NCBI RefSeq assembly: GCF_003182195.1 | Contig: NZ_QGTM01000001.1 | Location: 186,001 to 250,000, forward strand | DNA: 64,000 bases | Source: Halomonas sp. A11-A | Lineage (GTDB): Bacteria > Pseudomonadota > Gammaproteobacteria > Pseudomonadales > Halomonadaceae | Direction of reading: 5' to 3' | Part shown: positions 11,032-20,526 of the stretch, one piece after another | How positions within the stretch are numbered: the stretch's first letter is position 1 | Layout: each line of letters starts with the position of its first letter | Made by a program: the position numbers and the translations under genes | Notes under the pieces: generated by a model | Told to the model about the DNA's origin: nothing | The model's input: only the letters and a program-made list of their open reading frames with translations | The model's database searches: none

Positions 11032-11526
11032 CTACTTGATCACTCGCAGCGAGGGCTTGCGCTTGCGCGGCGTCTCGCCGGCCTTCTCGCCACTGCCCTG
11101 CTCACCCCCCTCGCGCCGGGGAGCGCCGGGCGCTTCGCCGTCGCCCTCCACGCTGGTCAGGCTCGGCCCCTCCTCGCCGGACGCCTCGGCGCTGGCCAGC
11201 ACCGGCTCATGGCCGAATACCATGCCCACGCCGTTCTCGCGGGCATAGATGGCCACCAGGGCCGAAGTGGGCACCATCACCCGCATCGGCTGGCCACCGA
11301 AGCGAGCGGAGAAGCCCAGCGCCTCGTTCTCCATGAAGAGGTCCCGCACCGCGCCGGGCGAGAGGTTGAGCACGATCTGCCCGTTCTGGACGAACTGCCG
11401 CGGCACTTCCACGCCAGGCTGCTCCGCATCGACCACGATATAGGGGGTCAGGTCGTTGTCCAGCAGCCACTGATACAGGGCCCTGGCCAGATAGGGGCGA
11501 CTCGACTCGGGGCGACTGGATGACAT
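11032..11526 (-). CDS. sspB: SspB, ClpXP adaptor (stringent starvation protein B)
   Basis: SspB delivers ssrA-tagged peptides to ClpXP. The 164-residue protein has the substrate-binding fold in its first 110 or so residues (RPYLARALYQWLLDNDLTPYIVVDA..., QNGQIVLNLSPGAVRDL, FSARFGGQ, VPTSALVAIYARENG). An acidic, low-complexity linker follows, then a basic C-terminal tail RKRKPSLRVIK, which matches the ClpX-binding (XB) motif of SspB proteins. It follows sspA by about 50 bp, forming the usual sspAB pair. Confidence 0.95.
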   Translation of the reverse strand: MSSSRPESSRPYLARALYQWLLDNDLTPYIVVDAEQPGVEVPRQFVQNGQIVLNLSPGAVRDLFMENEALGFSARFGGQPMRVMVPTSALVAIYARENGVGMVFGHEPVLASAEASGEEGPSLTSVEGDGEAPGAPRREGGEQGSGEKAGETPRKRKPSLRVIK

Positions 11527-11575
11527 CGTCAGGCCCTCCGGATTGCGGCCCCCGGCCGGGCCGGGGGCGGTGTAT

Positions 11576-12202
11576 TCAGCTGCGCATCTCGCGCTCGATT
11601 TCGCTCAGCGAGTCCTTGAAGCCCTCGCGCTCGAAGACCCGCTCCATGTAGCCGAGCAGCGGCTTGACCTGCTTCTCGGGCAGCTCGATACCGAGTGCCG
11701 GGAGACGCCAGAGCAGCGGCGCCAGGCAGCAGTCCACCAGGGTGAACTCCTCGCTCATGAAGTAGGGCATGTCCTCGAAGATCGGCGAGATGCCGATCAG
11801 GCTCTCGCGCAGCTCCTTGCGCGCCTTGTCCGCCTCCTTCTTGGGCCCCTTCTCGATCTGCTCGACCAGGGGGCACCACTCGCGCTCGACGCGATACATC
11901 CACAGCCGGCTCTGGGCACGGGCGACCGGGTAGACCGGCAGCAGCGGCGGATGGGGGAAGCGTTCGTCCAGGTACTCCATCATCACCTTGGACTCGTAGA
12001 GCACCAGCTCGCGATCCAGCAGGGTGGGCACGCTGTTGTAGGGGTTGAGGTCGGCAAGCTCCTCGGGGTGCTGCTCGTCGGTGACCTCGACGATGTCCAC
12101 CGCCACGCCCTTCTCGGCGAGCACGATCCGTACGCGATGGCTGAGGTGATCAGCACCACCCGAGTAGAAGATCATCGACGACCGCTTGGCCACTACACCC
12201 AT
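11576..12202 (-). CDS. sspA: SspA, stringent starvation protein A (RNA polymerase-binding GST-fold protein)
   Basis: SspA is a glutathione-S-transferase-fold protein that binds RNA polymerase and affects stationary-phase and stress transcription. The 208-residue product has a thioredoxin-like N-terminal domain ([43 protein letters not shown]) and an all-helical C-terminal domain with [20 protein letters not shown] 12202 gives a short N-terminal extension (MGVVAKRSS) before the domain. It lies upstream of sspB and downstream of petC, separated from petC by a hairpin terminator, so it probably has its own promoter; TATCAT at 12238-12233 could be its -10. Confidence 0.95.
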   Translation of the reverse strand: MGVVAKRSSMIFYSGGADHLSHRVRIVLAEKGVAVDIVEVTDEQHPEELADLNPYNSVPTLLDRELVLYESKVMMEYLDERFPHPPLLPVYPVARAQSRLWMYRVEREWCPLVEQIEKGPKKEADKARKELRESLIGISPIFEDMPYFMSEEFTLVDCCLAPLLWRLPALGIELPEKQVKPLLGYMERVFEREGFKDSLSEIEREMRS

Positions 12203-12292
12203 GAAAGAATCCTCGCATCAGTTCGAACGGCAATGATAACACGACAGCGGGCAGCGGGAGGCCGTGCTCCCAGGCTGCCAGCAGAAACCACA

Positions 12293-12323
12293 GGGGGCGC
12301 ATGACCCTCGGCCATGCGCCCCC
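12293..12323 (-). terminator. Hairpin after petC
   Basis: A perfect 11-bp GC-rich stem (12293-12303 with 12313-12323) and a 9-base loop begin about 21 bp after the petC stop. On the minus strand it is followed by a T/G-rich stretch. It probably ends the petABC transcript before sspA. Confidence 0.65.
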
Positions 12324-12344
12324 GAACGTCACCACCGCAGTGGA

Positions 12345-13112
12345 TCAGTGGATATCGCGCCAGTACTCACGCTTCAGCAGGTAGGCGATGACACCGAAGA
12401 TGAAGATGAAGATCAACACCTTGGGCGCCAGGGCCTGGGCCTGGAGCTTGGAAGGCTCGCCCACGTAGACCAGGAAATTGGTCAGGTCGTACATGGCCTC
12501 CTCGAACTCGTCCGGCTCCATGCTGCCCGGGCGAGTGATCTGCAGCACCTCGCAGGACTGGTACTTGCCGGTCAGCGGGTCCAGCTCGGCGCCCGGCAGC
12601 GGCCGGTCGCTCTCGCTGCACACCATCTCCTGCACGCCCTGCAGGGGCTCGAGCACGTTGGGCATGGCCGACGCCTCGAGCACGGTGTTGTTGACGCCGA
12701 GCGGCTGACTCGGGTCACGATAGAACCCCAGCAGATAGGAGTAGATGTAGTCCGCTCCCCGCAGGCGACTGAACAGCGTCAGATCGGGCGGTGCCACACC
12801 GAACCAGTTCTCGGAGTCACCCGACTGCATGGCAACATGCATCTGGTCGTTGAAGACCAGCTCGCTGGAGAAGATCAGATTCTCCTCGATCAGGTCCTGG
12901 GGAATACCCAGATCGGCAGCGGAGCGGGAGAAACGATGGTGCTCCAGAGAGTGGCAGCCCATGCAGTAGTTGACGTAGAGCTGCTTGCCACGCTGCAGGG
13001 ACGCCGTGTCGCTGAGGTCCGGCGACATCGAGTGCGGCATGTCCGGCAGCGGAGCCGCCATGGCCGCGAACGGCACCAGCGCGAAGAGCAGTGCGAAGAG
13101 TTGCTTTTTCAT
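12345..13112 (-). CDS. petC: Cytochrome c1 of the bc1 complex
   Basis: Cytochrome c1 carries electrons from the Rieske centre to soluble or membrane cytochrome c. The 255-residue product has a signal peptide (MKKQLFALLFALVPFAAMAA), the haem-binding CMGCH at 50-54, and a C-terminal membrane anchor (APKVLIFIFIFGVIAYLLKREYW). MPNVLEP near the middle may supply the axial methionine. The ATG at 13112 overlaps the petB stop by one base. The longer upstream frame runs antisense-like through petB and is not real. Confidence 0.95.
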   Translation of the reverse strand: MKKQLFALLFALVPFAAMAAPLPDMPHSMSPDLSDTASLQRGKQLYVNYCMGCHSLEHHRFSRSAADLGIPQDLIEENLIFSSELVFNDQMHVAMQSGDSENWFGVAPPDLTLFSRLRGADYIYSYLLGFYRDPSQPLGVNNTVLEASAMPNVLEPLQGVQEMVCSESDRPLPGAELDPLTGKYQSCEVLQITRPGSMEPDEFEEAMYDLTNFLVYVGEPSKLQAQALAPKVLIFIFIFGVIAYLLKREYWRDIH

Positions 13113-14371
13113 TAGCCAGTCACCCTCTCCGGAACGGGTTTGGTCTTCTCCAGCCTGGTGTAGATCGGCATCAGCAGGAAGAAGGCGAAGTAGATCGCGG
13201 TGCACAGCTGCGCCACCGCAGTGCGGAGCCCTGTGGCCGGGATGGCGCCGAGGACGCCCAGGACCACGAAGCTGATGGCGAACAGGGTCAGCATCACCTT
13301 GGACATCCAGCCCTTGTAGCGCATGGAGCGCACCGGGCTGCGATCGAGCCAGGGCAGCACGAAGAGCACCGCGATGGCACCGCCCATGAAGAGCACGCCG
13401 AGGAACTCGGCCTGCAGCGGGCCAATATTGAAGGTGATCGCACGCAGGATCGCGTAGAAGGGCGTGAAGTACCACACCGGCGCGATATGGTCCGGCGTCA
13501 CCATCGGGTTGGCGGGCTCGAAGTTCGGACGCTCGAGGAAGTAGCCGCCGCCCTCGGGGAAGTAGAAGATCACCGCCGCGAAGACGAACAGGAACACGGC
13601 CACGCCGACGATGTCCTTCACCGTGTAGTAGGGGTGGAAGGGGATGCCGTCCAGCGGCTTGCCGGTCTCGTCCTTCTTCTCCTTGATGTCGATGCCGTCC
13701 GGGTTGTTGGAACCCACCTCATGCAGGGCGATCAGGTGCAGCACCACCAGCGCCAGGATCACGATGGGCAGGGCCACCACGTGCAGGGCAAAGAAGCGGT
13801 TCAGGGTGATACCGGAGATCAGGAAGTCACCGCGAATCCACTGGGCCAGGTCGGGACCGATGAACGGGATGGTGGCAAACAGCGAGATGATGACCTGGGC
13901 ACCCCAGTAGGACATCTGCCCCCAGGGCAGCAGGTAGCCCATGAAGGCCTCGGCCATGAGCAGCAGGTAGATGGCCATGCCGAAGATCCACACCAGCTCG
14001 CGGGGCGCCTTGTAGGAGCCGTAGAGCAGGCCGCGGAACATGTGCAGGTAGATCACCACGAAGAAGGCCGACGCACCGGTGGAGTGCATGTAGCGAATCA
14101 GCCAGCCCCACTCCACGTCGCGCATGATGTACTCGACCGAGGCGAAGGCGCCCTCGGCGGAGGGGTTGTAGCTCATGGTCAGCCAGACGCCGGTGAGGAT
14201 CTGGTTGACCAGCACCAGCAGGGCCAGCGAGCCGAAGAAGTACCAGAAGTTGAAGTTCCTGGGCGCGTAATACTTGGTCAGGTGGTCCTGAACCATCTGG
14301 GTGGCGGGGAAGCGATCATCGACCCAGCGCATCAGGCCCTTTTCTGCCTTCGCCTTGTTCGGGTTACCCAT
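13112..14371 (-). CDS. petB: Cytochrome b of the bc1 complex
   Basis: Cytochrome b holds the quinol-oxidising and quinone-reducing sites and two b haems in the inner membrane. The 419-residue, eight-helix product has paired haem histidines in helices II and IV (MHSTGASAFFVVIYLHMFRG and FFALHVVALPIVILALVVLHLIALH), the GYLLPWGQMSYWGAQV quinol-site segment and the PDH-type motif (here TPDHIAPVWYFTPFYAILRA). It is a full-length fused cytochrome b rather than a split b6/subunit IV. It overlaps petA and petC by one base each, so the three genes are tightly coupled. Confidence 0.97.
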   Translation of the reverse strand: MGNPNKAKAEKGLMRWVDDRFPATQMVQDHLTKYYAPRNFNFWYFFGSLALLVLVNQILTGVWLTMSYNPSAEGAFASVEYIMRDVEWGWLIRYMHSTGASAFFVVIYLHMFRGLLYGSYKAPRELVWIFGMAIYLLLMAEAFMGYLLPWGQMSYWGAQVIISLFATIPFIGPDLAQWIRGDFLISGITLNRFFALHVVALPIVILALVVLHLIALHEVGSNNPDGIDIKEKKDETGKPLDGIPFHPYYTVKDIVGVAVFLFVFAAVIFYFPEGGGYFLERPNFEPANPMVTPDHIAPVWYFTPFYAILRAITFNIGPLQAEFLGVLFMGGAIAVLFVLPWLDRSPVRSMRYKGWMSKVMLTLFAISFVVLGVLGAIPATGLRTAVAQLCTAIYFAFFLLMPIYTRLEKTKPVPERVTG

Positions 14372-14964
14372 CAGGCAGTCTCCTCGTCTTCACCGACAAT
14401 GATGATGTCGTCGGTCTCGAAGCGATACGGCGGCACCTCCAGGTTGGCAGGCGCCGGCACGTTGCGGAATACGCGACCCGCCAGGTCGAAGTAGGAGCCG
14501 TGGCAGGGGCAGAAGAAACCGCCCGGCCAGCCACTCATGTCGACCGCATCGGGCTCGGGACGGAAGAGCGGCGAGCAGCCCAGGTGGGTACAGATGCCGA
14601 TCAGCACGCCAATCTCGGGGCGGATGGAGCGCAGCGGGCCACTGATGTAGGCGGGCTGCTGCGGCACCTGCGAATCGGGATCGGACAGGCGAGAGCCGTC
14701 GAAGCTCTCGGTGCGCTCGATCATCTCCGGCGTGCGGTTGATGATCCATACCGGCCGACCGCGCCACTCGACGGTCATGCGCTGCCCCGGCTCAAGCTTG
14801 GAGATATCCGCCTGAACCGGCGCACCCGCCGCTCTCGCCCTGGCACTGGGCTGCCAGGAAGCCACAAAGGGGACCGCTACCCCGACGGCACCCACCGCAC
14901 CCACGACGGTGGTGGCACCTACGAGGAAACGGCGCCGACCCTTGTTTACGCCGCTATCTGCCAT
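14371..14964 (-). CDS. petA: Rieske iron-sulfur protein of the bc1 complex
   Basis: The Rieske protein takes the first electron from quinol through a 2Fe-2S cluster. The 197-residue product has a twin-arginine-like N-terminus (GRRRFLVGATT, residues 9-19) followed by a membrane helix. The cluster ligands are CTHLGC (125-130) and CPCHGS (152-157). This fits Tat export of the folded cluster domain, as known for Rieske proteins. It is the first gene of petABC. A possible -10 (TATAGT, 15050-15045) lies about 80 bp upstream on the minus strand, without a good -35. Confidence 0.96.
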   Translation of the reverse strand: MADSGVNKGRRRFLVGATTVVGAVGAVGVAVPFVASWQPSARARAAGAPVQADISKLEPGQRMTVEWRGRPVWIINRTPEMIERTESFDGSRLSDPDSQVPQQPAYISGPLRSIRPEIGVLIGICTHLGCSPLFRPEPDAVDMSGWPGGFFCPCHGSYFDLAGRVFRNVPAPANLEVPPYRFETDDIIIVGEDEETA

Positions 14965-15123
14965 TTCAAGGTTTCTCCCATCAGCTTACCCGTTGATCCA
15001 TCACGGGCGGAAAAGCATCCCGCGACCACGGATACCAAATGCGCACTATAGTAAGAAAATGCGGCTCACCATACAAGGACAATGACCCTTGACGAAGGTG
15101 TAACACGCCCGTCAAATCATTGA

Positions 15124-15161
15124 TCCTAAAACAAAAACGCCCGAGTCGTAGACTCGGGCGT
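15124..15161 (-). terminator. Intrinsic terminator of rplM-rpsI
   Basis: On the minus strand an 11-bp perfect GC-rich stem (15161-15151 with 15147-15137, 3-base loop) is followed directly by TTTTGTTTTAG. It lies 28 bp after the rpsI stop. This is a canonical rho-independent terminator. Confidence 0.9.
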
Positions 15162-15188
15162 GAGCGTCTCTGGCGCGATAATCGGCGC

Positions 15189-15578
15189 TTAACGCTTGGA
15201 GAACTGCGGGCGACGACGCGCCTTGCGCAGACCCACTTTCTTACGCTCGACCTGACGGGCGTCGCGGGTCACGTAGCCGGCCTCACGCAGCTGGCTGCGG
15301 AATTCCTCGTTGTACTCCATCAGGGCACGGGTGATGCCGTGACGGATGGCACCGGCCTGGGAGGAGCCGCCGCCGCCCTTGACGGTCACGAAGACGTCGA
15401 ACTGGTTCAGGGTGTCGGTCAGCTCGAGCGGCTGGCGGACCACCATGCGGCCAGTGACGCGGCCGAAGTACTGGTCCAGCTCAAGGCTGTTGACGGTGAT
15501 CTTGCCGGTGCCCGGCTTCATGAAGACACGGGCGGTAGAGGTCTTGCGGCGCCCGGTACCGTAATACTGCTGTGTCAT
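15189..15578 (-). CDS. rpsI: Ribosomal protein S9 (uS9)
   Basis: S9 is a small-subunit protein whose C-terminal tail reaches the P-site tRNA. The 129-residue product starts [21 protein letters not shown] and ends with [17 protein letters not shown], the universal basic tail ending in SKR. It follows rplM by 13 bp and is followed by a canonical terminator. Confidence 0.98.
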   Translation of the reverse strand: MTQQYYGTGRRKTSTARVFMKPGTGKITVNSLELDQYFGRVTGRMVVRQPLELTDTLNQFDVFVTVKGGGGSSQAGAIRHGITRALMEYNEEFRSQLREAGYVTRDARQVERKKVGLRKARRRPQFSKR

Positions 15579-15591
15579 GGCGAAGACTCCC

Positions 15592-16020
15592 TCAGATGTT
15601 CAGTTCTTGCGGCTGCTGGGCGGCGTGCGGATGCTCGGCACCGGCATAGACCTTGAGCTTGGAATACATGGCGCGGCCCAGCGGACCCTTGGGCAGCATG
15701 CCCTTGACGGCGCCTTCGATGATGCGCTCGGGCGCATGGTCGAGCAGCTTGTCGAAGGTCATGGAGCGCAGGCCACCGGGGTAGCCAGTATGACGGTAGT
15801 AGGTCTTGGCCTTGGCCTTGTTGCCGGTGACCTTCACCTTCTCGGCGTTGACGACGACGATGTAATCGCCGGTGTCGACGTGCGGGGTGAATTCCGGCTT
15901 GTGCTTGCCACGCAGGCGACGAGCGATTTCGGTGGCCAGGCGGCCGAGCGTCTTGTCCGTGGCGTCGACGACATACCAGTCGCGCTGGACGGTCTGCGGC
16001 TTAGCAGTGAACGTCTTCAT
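15592..16020 (-). CDS. rplM: Ribosomal protein L13 (uL13)
   Basis: L13 is an early-assembling large-subunit protein. The 142-residue product contains the hallmark sequences [47 protein letters not shown] and [20 protein letters not shown]. It is the first gene of the two-gene rplM-rpsI operon, with a promoter about 140 bp upstream. The 5' leader is long enough to hold a translational control element, as L13 is an autoregulator in E. coli, but I did not identify one. Confidence 0.98.
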   Translation of the reverse strand: MKTFTAKPQTVQRDWYVVDATDKTLGRLATEIARRLRGKHKPEFTPHVDTGDYIVVVNAEKVKVTGNKAKAKTYYRHTGYPGGLRSMTFDKLLDHAPERIIEGAVKGMLPKGPLGRAMYSKLKVYAGAEHPHAAQQPQELNI

Positions 16021-16157
16021 GGAGCTATCACCAGTTCAAGTGTATTGGGTTCTCAGCCGGCTCTCCGGCATGGAACCATCCCTATTCTTCTTGGTTGCCA
16101 CCCGCCGGGGCTCGCCGCGTGGCGAACAGGGACGGGGACAACGAGTAGAGCGCGCGA

Positions 16158-16187
16158 ATTCTACACGAGACGATGCCCCGGGCGCAA
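16158..16187 (-). promoter_or_regulatory. Promoter of rplM-rpsI
   Basis: On the minus strand TTGCGC (16187-16182), an 18-bp spacer and TAGAAT (16163-16158) lie 138 bp upstream of the rplM ATG and immediately after the zapE stop. The -10 is a 5/6 match and the -35 a partial one. Confidence 0.55.
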
Positions 16188-16193
16188 TGCCGA

Positions 16194-17381
16194 TCACGGC
16201 TTGTGGGGCAGCGCCAGGTACTCGTGGGACTGCATCTCCTGCAGACGCGACAGCGTGCGCTGGAATTCGAACTCGAGGCGACCATCGGCGTAGAGCCGCT
16301 CGGCGGGCACCTCGGCGGACATCAGCAGCTTGACCCCGCGGTCGTAGAACTCGTCGACCATGTTGATGAAGCGCCGCGCCTGGTCATCCGTCGCCCCGCT
16401 CATGCGGGTGACATTGGCGACCAGCACGGTGTGAAACTCGCGAGCCAGCTCGATGTAGTCGTTCTGGCTGCGCGGGCCATCGCACAGCTCCCGGAACTCG
16501 AACCACACCACGTCATCGTGCAGCCGCCGGGCACGCAGCACGCGATGGTTGATCTCGATGGGGGCATCCGCTTCGCCCTCATGGCCGGCGATCTCCCGGA
16601 AGCTGCGTGCAAGCTCGCTCTCCGCGGCGGCATCCAGCGGCGCATGGAAGATCTCGGCGCGCTCCAGGGCGCGCAGCCGGTAGTCGATGCCCGAGTCGAC
16701 GTTGACCACCTCGCAGTGACGCTTGAGCAGCTCGATGGCCGGCAGGAAACGCGCTCGCTGCAGGCCGTCCTTGTAGAGGTCGTCGGGCACGATATTGGAG
16801 GTCGCCACCAGCACCACGCCATGCTCGAAGAGCGCCTCGAGCAGGTTGGCCAGGATCATCGCGTCGGTGATGTCCTTGACGAAGAACTCGTCGAAGCAGA
16901 TCACCCGCGCTTCGCTGGCGAACTTGGCGGCGATCAGCTTCAGGGGGTTCTTCTCGCCCTTGTAGTGGGTCAGCTCGTTGTGGACCCGCTGCATGAAGCG
17001 GTGGAAGTGGGTGCGCATCTTCTCCGGGAAGGGCAGCGACTCGTAGAAGGCGTCCACCAGATAGGTCTTGCCGCGCCCCACCCCGCCCCAGAAATAAAGG
17101 CCCGTGACCTCGGGCAGCACCGACTCGGGCGCCGACGCCTGACGGCTGCGCTTGCCGAACAGGCCGGCCATGCGCGAGGCGATCTTCCCCTGGGGAGGCA
17201 CGGCCCGTGGCCGGCGCCGCGGAGCGGCCATCAGGTCGTCATGCAGACGCTGCAGGTGGGCGACCGCCTGCTCCTGGGCGGGGTCGTACTGGAAGTCGTC
17301 CCGCTTCAGGTCGGCGCGATAGCGCTCGGTGGGCGACAGGCGAGCGTCTCGGGACTCGGGCGGGGTCGGCGTGGCACTCAT
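16194..17381 (-). CDS. zapE: ZapE, AFG1-like ATPase associated with cell division
   Basis: ZapE is an AFG1-family AAA-type ATPase reported to act on the Z ring under stress or low oxygen. The 395-residue product has FWGGVGRGKTYLVD (P-loop about 99-106), the family's FHRFMQRVHNEL segment, the Walker B-type ICFDEFFVKDITDAMIL, VATSNIVPDDLYKDGLQRARFLPAI, and a C-terminal region with RFINMVDEFYDRGVKLLMSAE. I chose ATG 17381 (MSATPTPPES); the open frame continues upstream into the promoter region. A perfect TATAAT (17424-17419, minus strand) about 40 bp upstream is its probable -10. It diverges from zapG. Confidence 0.92.
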   Translation of the reverse strand: MSATPTPPESRDARLSPTERYRADLKRDDFQYDPAQEQAVAHLQRLHDDLMAAPRRRPRAVPPQGKIASRMAGLFGKRSRQASAPESVLPEVTGLYFWGGVGRGKTYLVDAFYESLPFPEKMRTHFHRFMQRVHNELTHYKGEKNPLKLIAAKFASEARVICFDEFFVKDITDAMILANLLEALFEHGVVLVATSNIVPDDLYKDGLQRARFLPAIELLKRHCEVVNVDSGIDYRLRALERAEIFHAPLDAAAESELARSFREIAGHEGEADAPIEINHRVLRARRLHDDVVWFEFRELCDGPRSQNDYIELAREFHTVLVANVTRMSGATDDQARRFINMVDEFYDRGVKLLMSAEVPAERLYADGRLEFEFQRTLSRLQEMQSHEYLALPHKP

Positions 17382-17473
17382 GCGGGGTTCGGACCATCTC
17401 GGCTGTAGGTGGTTGCGCATTATACGCATAGAGGCCGAGGCACGCACCGCCATGACCCCGCCAGAGGGGCGCG

Positions 17474-17504
17474 TTGACCCGCCGCCGCGGCTCGGCCCTA
17501 TAAT
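17474..17504 (+). promoter_or_regulatory. Promoter of zapG/yhcB
   Basis: TTGACC (17474-17479) and a perfect TATAAT (17499-17504) lie about 72 bp before the zapG start. The 19-bp spacer is longer than ideal. Confidence 0.55.
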
Positions 17505-17575
17505 GGGCGCCCGGGGCCTCGCCCCAGACGGGCCCGCACCGAGGCGGGCCGATCCACCGCCGCAGGGAGACAGAC

Positions 17576-18025
17576 GTGGACGCAAGCAAGATCAACTGGA
17601 TTCTGGCCATCGCCTGCCTGCTCGCCGGCATTGGGCTGGGCGCACTGGGCTACCACCTGCTCAACTCCAGCGCCGCCAGCCTGCAGAAGCTGCGCCGGCG
17701 CCTGGCCGAGCGCGACCGTGAACTGGCGGCCCTGCGCGATGGTGTGGACGATCACCTGGGGGAGATCTCCCGCCTGGTGAGCGCCCTGCAGCGCGACGGC
17801 GAGGCGCTGGCCAGCCGCCTGGCCCAGGACGCCAGCCGCCTGGGCGGCAAGGGCGCCCCGCGCGCCGGCCTGGAGGCCACCCCCGCCAGCGCCCCCGCGG
17901 CCGAGGGCAGCGAGGAACCGGCCACTCCCCGGGACTATGCCGATGGCACCGGCGGCACCCTGTCGGAGGATTTCGGCCTCAAGGACGACGAGGACGCCAA
18001 GGCGCCTCAACCGCCCCGCTACTGA
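17576..18025 (+). CDS. ZapG/YhcB-like DUF1043 inner-membrane coiled-coil protein
   Basis: YhcB (ZapG) is an inner-membrane protein linked to cell envelope growth and division. This 149-residue product has an N-terminal membrane helix (WILAIACLLAGIGLGALGYHLL, about 8-29) and a coiled coil (ASLQKLRRRLAERDRELAALRDGVDDHLGEISRLVSALQRDG). An Ala/Pro/Gly-rich acidic tail follows. The start is GTG 17576 with GGGAG upstream. In E. coli yhcB also sits beside zapE and near degQ/degS, which supports the family call. The last 53 bp of the gene are repeated just downstream (18064-18116). Confidence 0.85.
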   Translation: MDASKINWILAIACLLAGIGLGALGYHLLNSSAASLQKLRRRLAERDRELAALRDGVDDHLGEISRLVSALQRDGEALASRLAQDASRLGGKGAPRAGLEATPASAPAAEGSEEPATPRDYADGTGGTLSEDFGLKDDEDAKAPQPPRY

Positions 18026-18116
18026 GGCCGCCGCGGCACACTCTCAGAGCTCTCGACAAGGTCTCGGCCTCAAGGACGACGAGGACGCCAAGGCGCCTCA
18101 ACCGCCCCGCTACTGA
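17973..18116. repeat. 53-bp direct repeat of the zapG/yhcB 3' end
   Basis: Positions 17973-18025, the last codons and stop of the preceding gene, recur exactly at 18064-18116, 91 bp further on. A 38-bp unrelated spacer separates the copies. The second copy has no start codon and cannot encode a protein by itself, so it looks like the scar of a local duplication. Confidence 0.9.
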
Positions 18117-18130
18117 CCTCCTCCCCCACC

Positions 18131-18147
18131 GCCCCGGCCTCCGGGGC
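18131..18147. other. Small GC-rich hairpin, possible terminator
   Basis: A perfect 7-bp stem with a 3-base loop (18131-18137 with 18141-18147) sits between two convergent genes. No T tract follows, so the terminator role is only a guess. Confidence 0.35.
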
Positions 18148-18182
18148 TATCACAGTCACCGATGCCTTGTCAGCGAAAGGCG

Positions 18183-18278
18183 CCGGGGATAGGCCGGAGA
18201 GGGGGTCCGTGGACCAGGGATGGTCTAGGTAGCCCCCAGGGAGGGGTTCATGGCGCCCCCTAGCAGGCCTATCGCCGG
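18183..18278. repeat. Palindromic intergenic repeat, about 96 bp
   Basis: The ends form an inverted repeat (CCGGGGATAGGCC at 18183-18195 and GGCCTATCGCCGG at 18266-18278, one mismatch). Inside are further self-complementary pieces, including the perfect palindrome GTCCGTGGAC. The whole unit could fold into a branched hairpin. It resembles the dispersed palindromic intergenic repeats common in GC-rich gammaproteobacteria. A dispersed family cannot be shown from one window. Confidence 0.55.
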
Positions 18279-18324
18279 AACAGCCTTGAGCGATGCCGCC
18301 GTCAACCGTAGTCCTGCCCCGGCC

Positions 18325-19086
18325 TCAGGCGGGGTTGTCGATATCCACGAAGCGGTGCTCGATACCGAACTCATCGGCCAGCCACTCGCCCAGCGCCTGG
18401 ACCCCGTAGCGCTCGGTGGCATGGTGCCCTGCCGCCAGGTAGTGGATGCCGAGCTCCCGGGCCAGGTGGGTGGTGCGCTCGGAGATCTCGCCGGAGATGA
18501 AGGCGTCGGCACCCGCCTCCCAGGCCGCGGTGATCATGTCCTGGGCGCCCCCCGTGCACCAGGCCACCCGGCGAATTTCGCCCTGGCCCGGCGCCTGTAC
18601 CAGCAGCGGCTCGCGCTCGAGCCGCTGACCCACGTGGGCGGCCAGGCCGCGGGCATCCAGCCCCGTCGGCGGCGAGCCCAGCCACAGCAGCCCCTCGCCC
18701 GTCTCACCGTCGGCGCAGCCCTGCACCCGGAACGCCAGCCGGCGAGCCAGCTCGGCGTTATTGCCCAGACTGACATGGGCATCCAGCGGCAGGTGATAGG
18801 CCAGCAGGCTGATGTCGTGGGCCAGCAGGGTGCGGATGCGCCGGCGCTTCATGCCGGTGATCGCCACCGGCTCGTTCTTCCAGAAGAAGCCGTGGTGCAC
18901 CAGCACCAGGTCCGCTTGCCAGGCCACCGCCTCGTCGAGCAGCGCCTGGCAGGCGGTAACGCCGCTCAGCACCCGGCGCACCGTCTCGCGGCCCTCGACC
19001 TGGAGGCCGTTGATCGTGTAGTCCTTGAAGCGTTCCGCCGCCAGTTCCCGGTCACAGGCGGCCACCAGCGCATCGCGATTCATCAT
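18325..19086 (-). CDS. Nif3-like dinuclear metal centre protein (YbgI/DUF34 family)
   Basis: Nif3/YbgI proteins form toroidal hexamers with a dimetal site; their cellular reaction is not established. This 253-residue product has the family pattern INGLQVEGRETVRRVLSGVTACQALLDEA, LVLVHHGFFWKNEP (metal-binding histidines) and, near the end, EISERTTHLARELGIHYLAAGHHATERYGVQAL (second histidine cluster). The start is ATG 19086, immediately followed by a second ATG, with GGAG about 6 bp upstream. Frame extension to 19908 is antisense to the protease gene. The gene is divergent from that protease. Confidence 0.9.
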   Translation of the reverse strand: MMNRDALVAACDRELAAERFKDYTINGLQVEGRETVRRVLSGVTACQALLDEAVAWQADLVLVHHGFFWKNEPVAITGMKRRRIRTLLAHDISLLAYHLPLDAHVSLGNNAELARRLAFRVQGCADGETGEGLLWLGSPPTGLDARGLAAHVGQRLEREPLLVQAPGQGEIRRVAWCTGGAQDMITAAWEAGADAFISGEISERTTHLARELGIHYLAAGHHATERYGVQALGEWLADEFGIEHRFVDIDNPA

Positions 19087-19188
19087 GGAGAGCTCCCTAC
19101 GTCTGCGGGGTGACAATGTTACAATTGCCCCATTGTACCGGCGGGGCCACCCTCCCCGCGACCGCCCGCCACAAGGACGCCGACCCGC

Positions 19189-20442
<1,254 letters not shown>

Positions 20443-20461
20443 CCTGTCGCGCCCCGCACCA

Positions 20462-20497
20462 ACGCAGGAGGCCCCGCCATGGCGGGGCCTCCTGCGT
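20462..20497. terminator. Bidirectional hairpin between the DegS-like protease and hisD
   Basis: A perfect 17-bp stem (20462-20478 with 20481-20497) with a 2-base loop lies 20 bp after the protease stop and 30 bp after the hisD stop. It would serve both convergent transcripts. There is no T tract. Confidence 0.75.
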
Positions 20498-20526
20498 CTC
20501 GACCGAACCGTCCGACCGGCTCGGGC

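Noticed and set aside
19111-19137. Symmetric-looking ACAATG / CATTGT segment between the Nif3 and DegS-like genes as an operator
   Set aside because: The arms are short and overlap likely -10 elements (TACAAT) of both divergent genes, which explains the AT-rich symmetry without a regulator.
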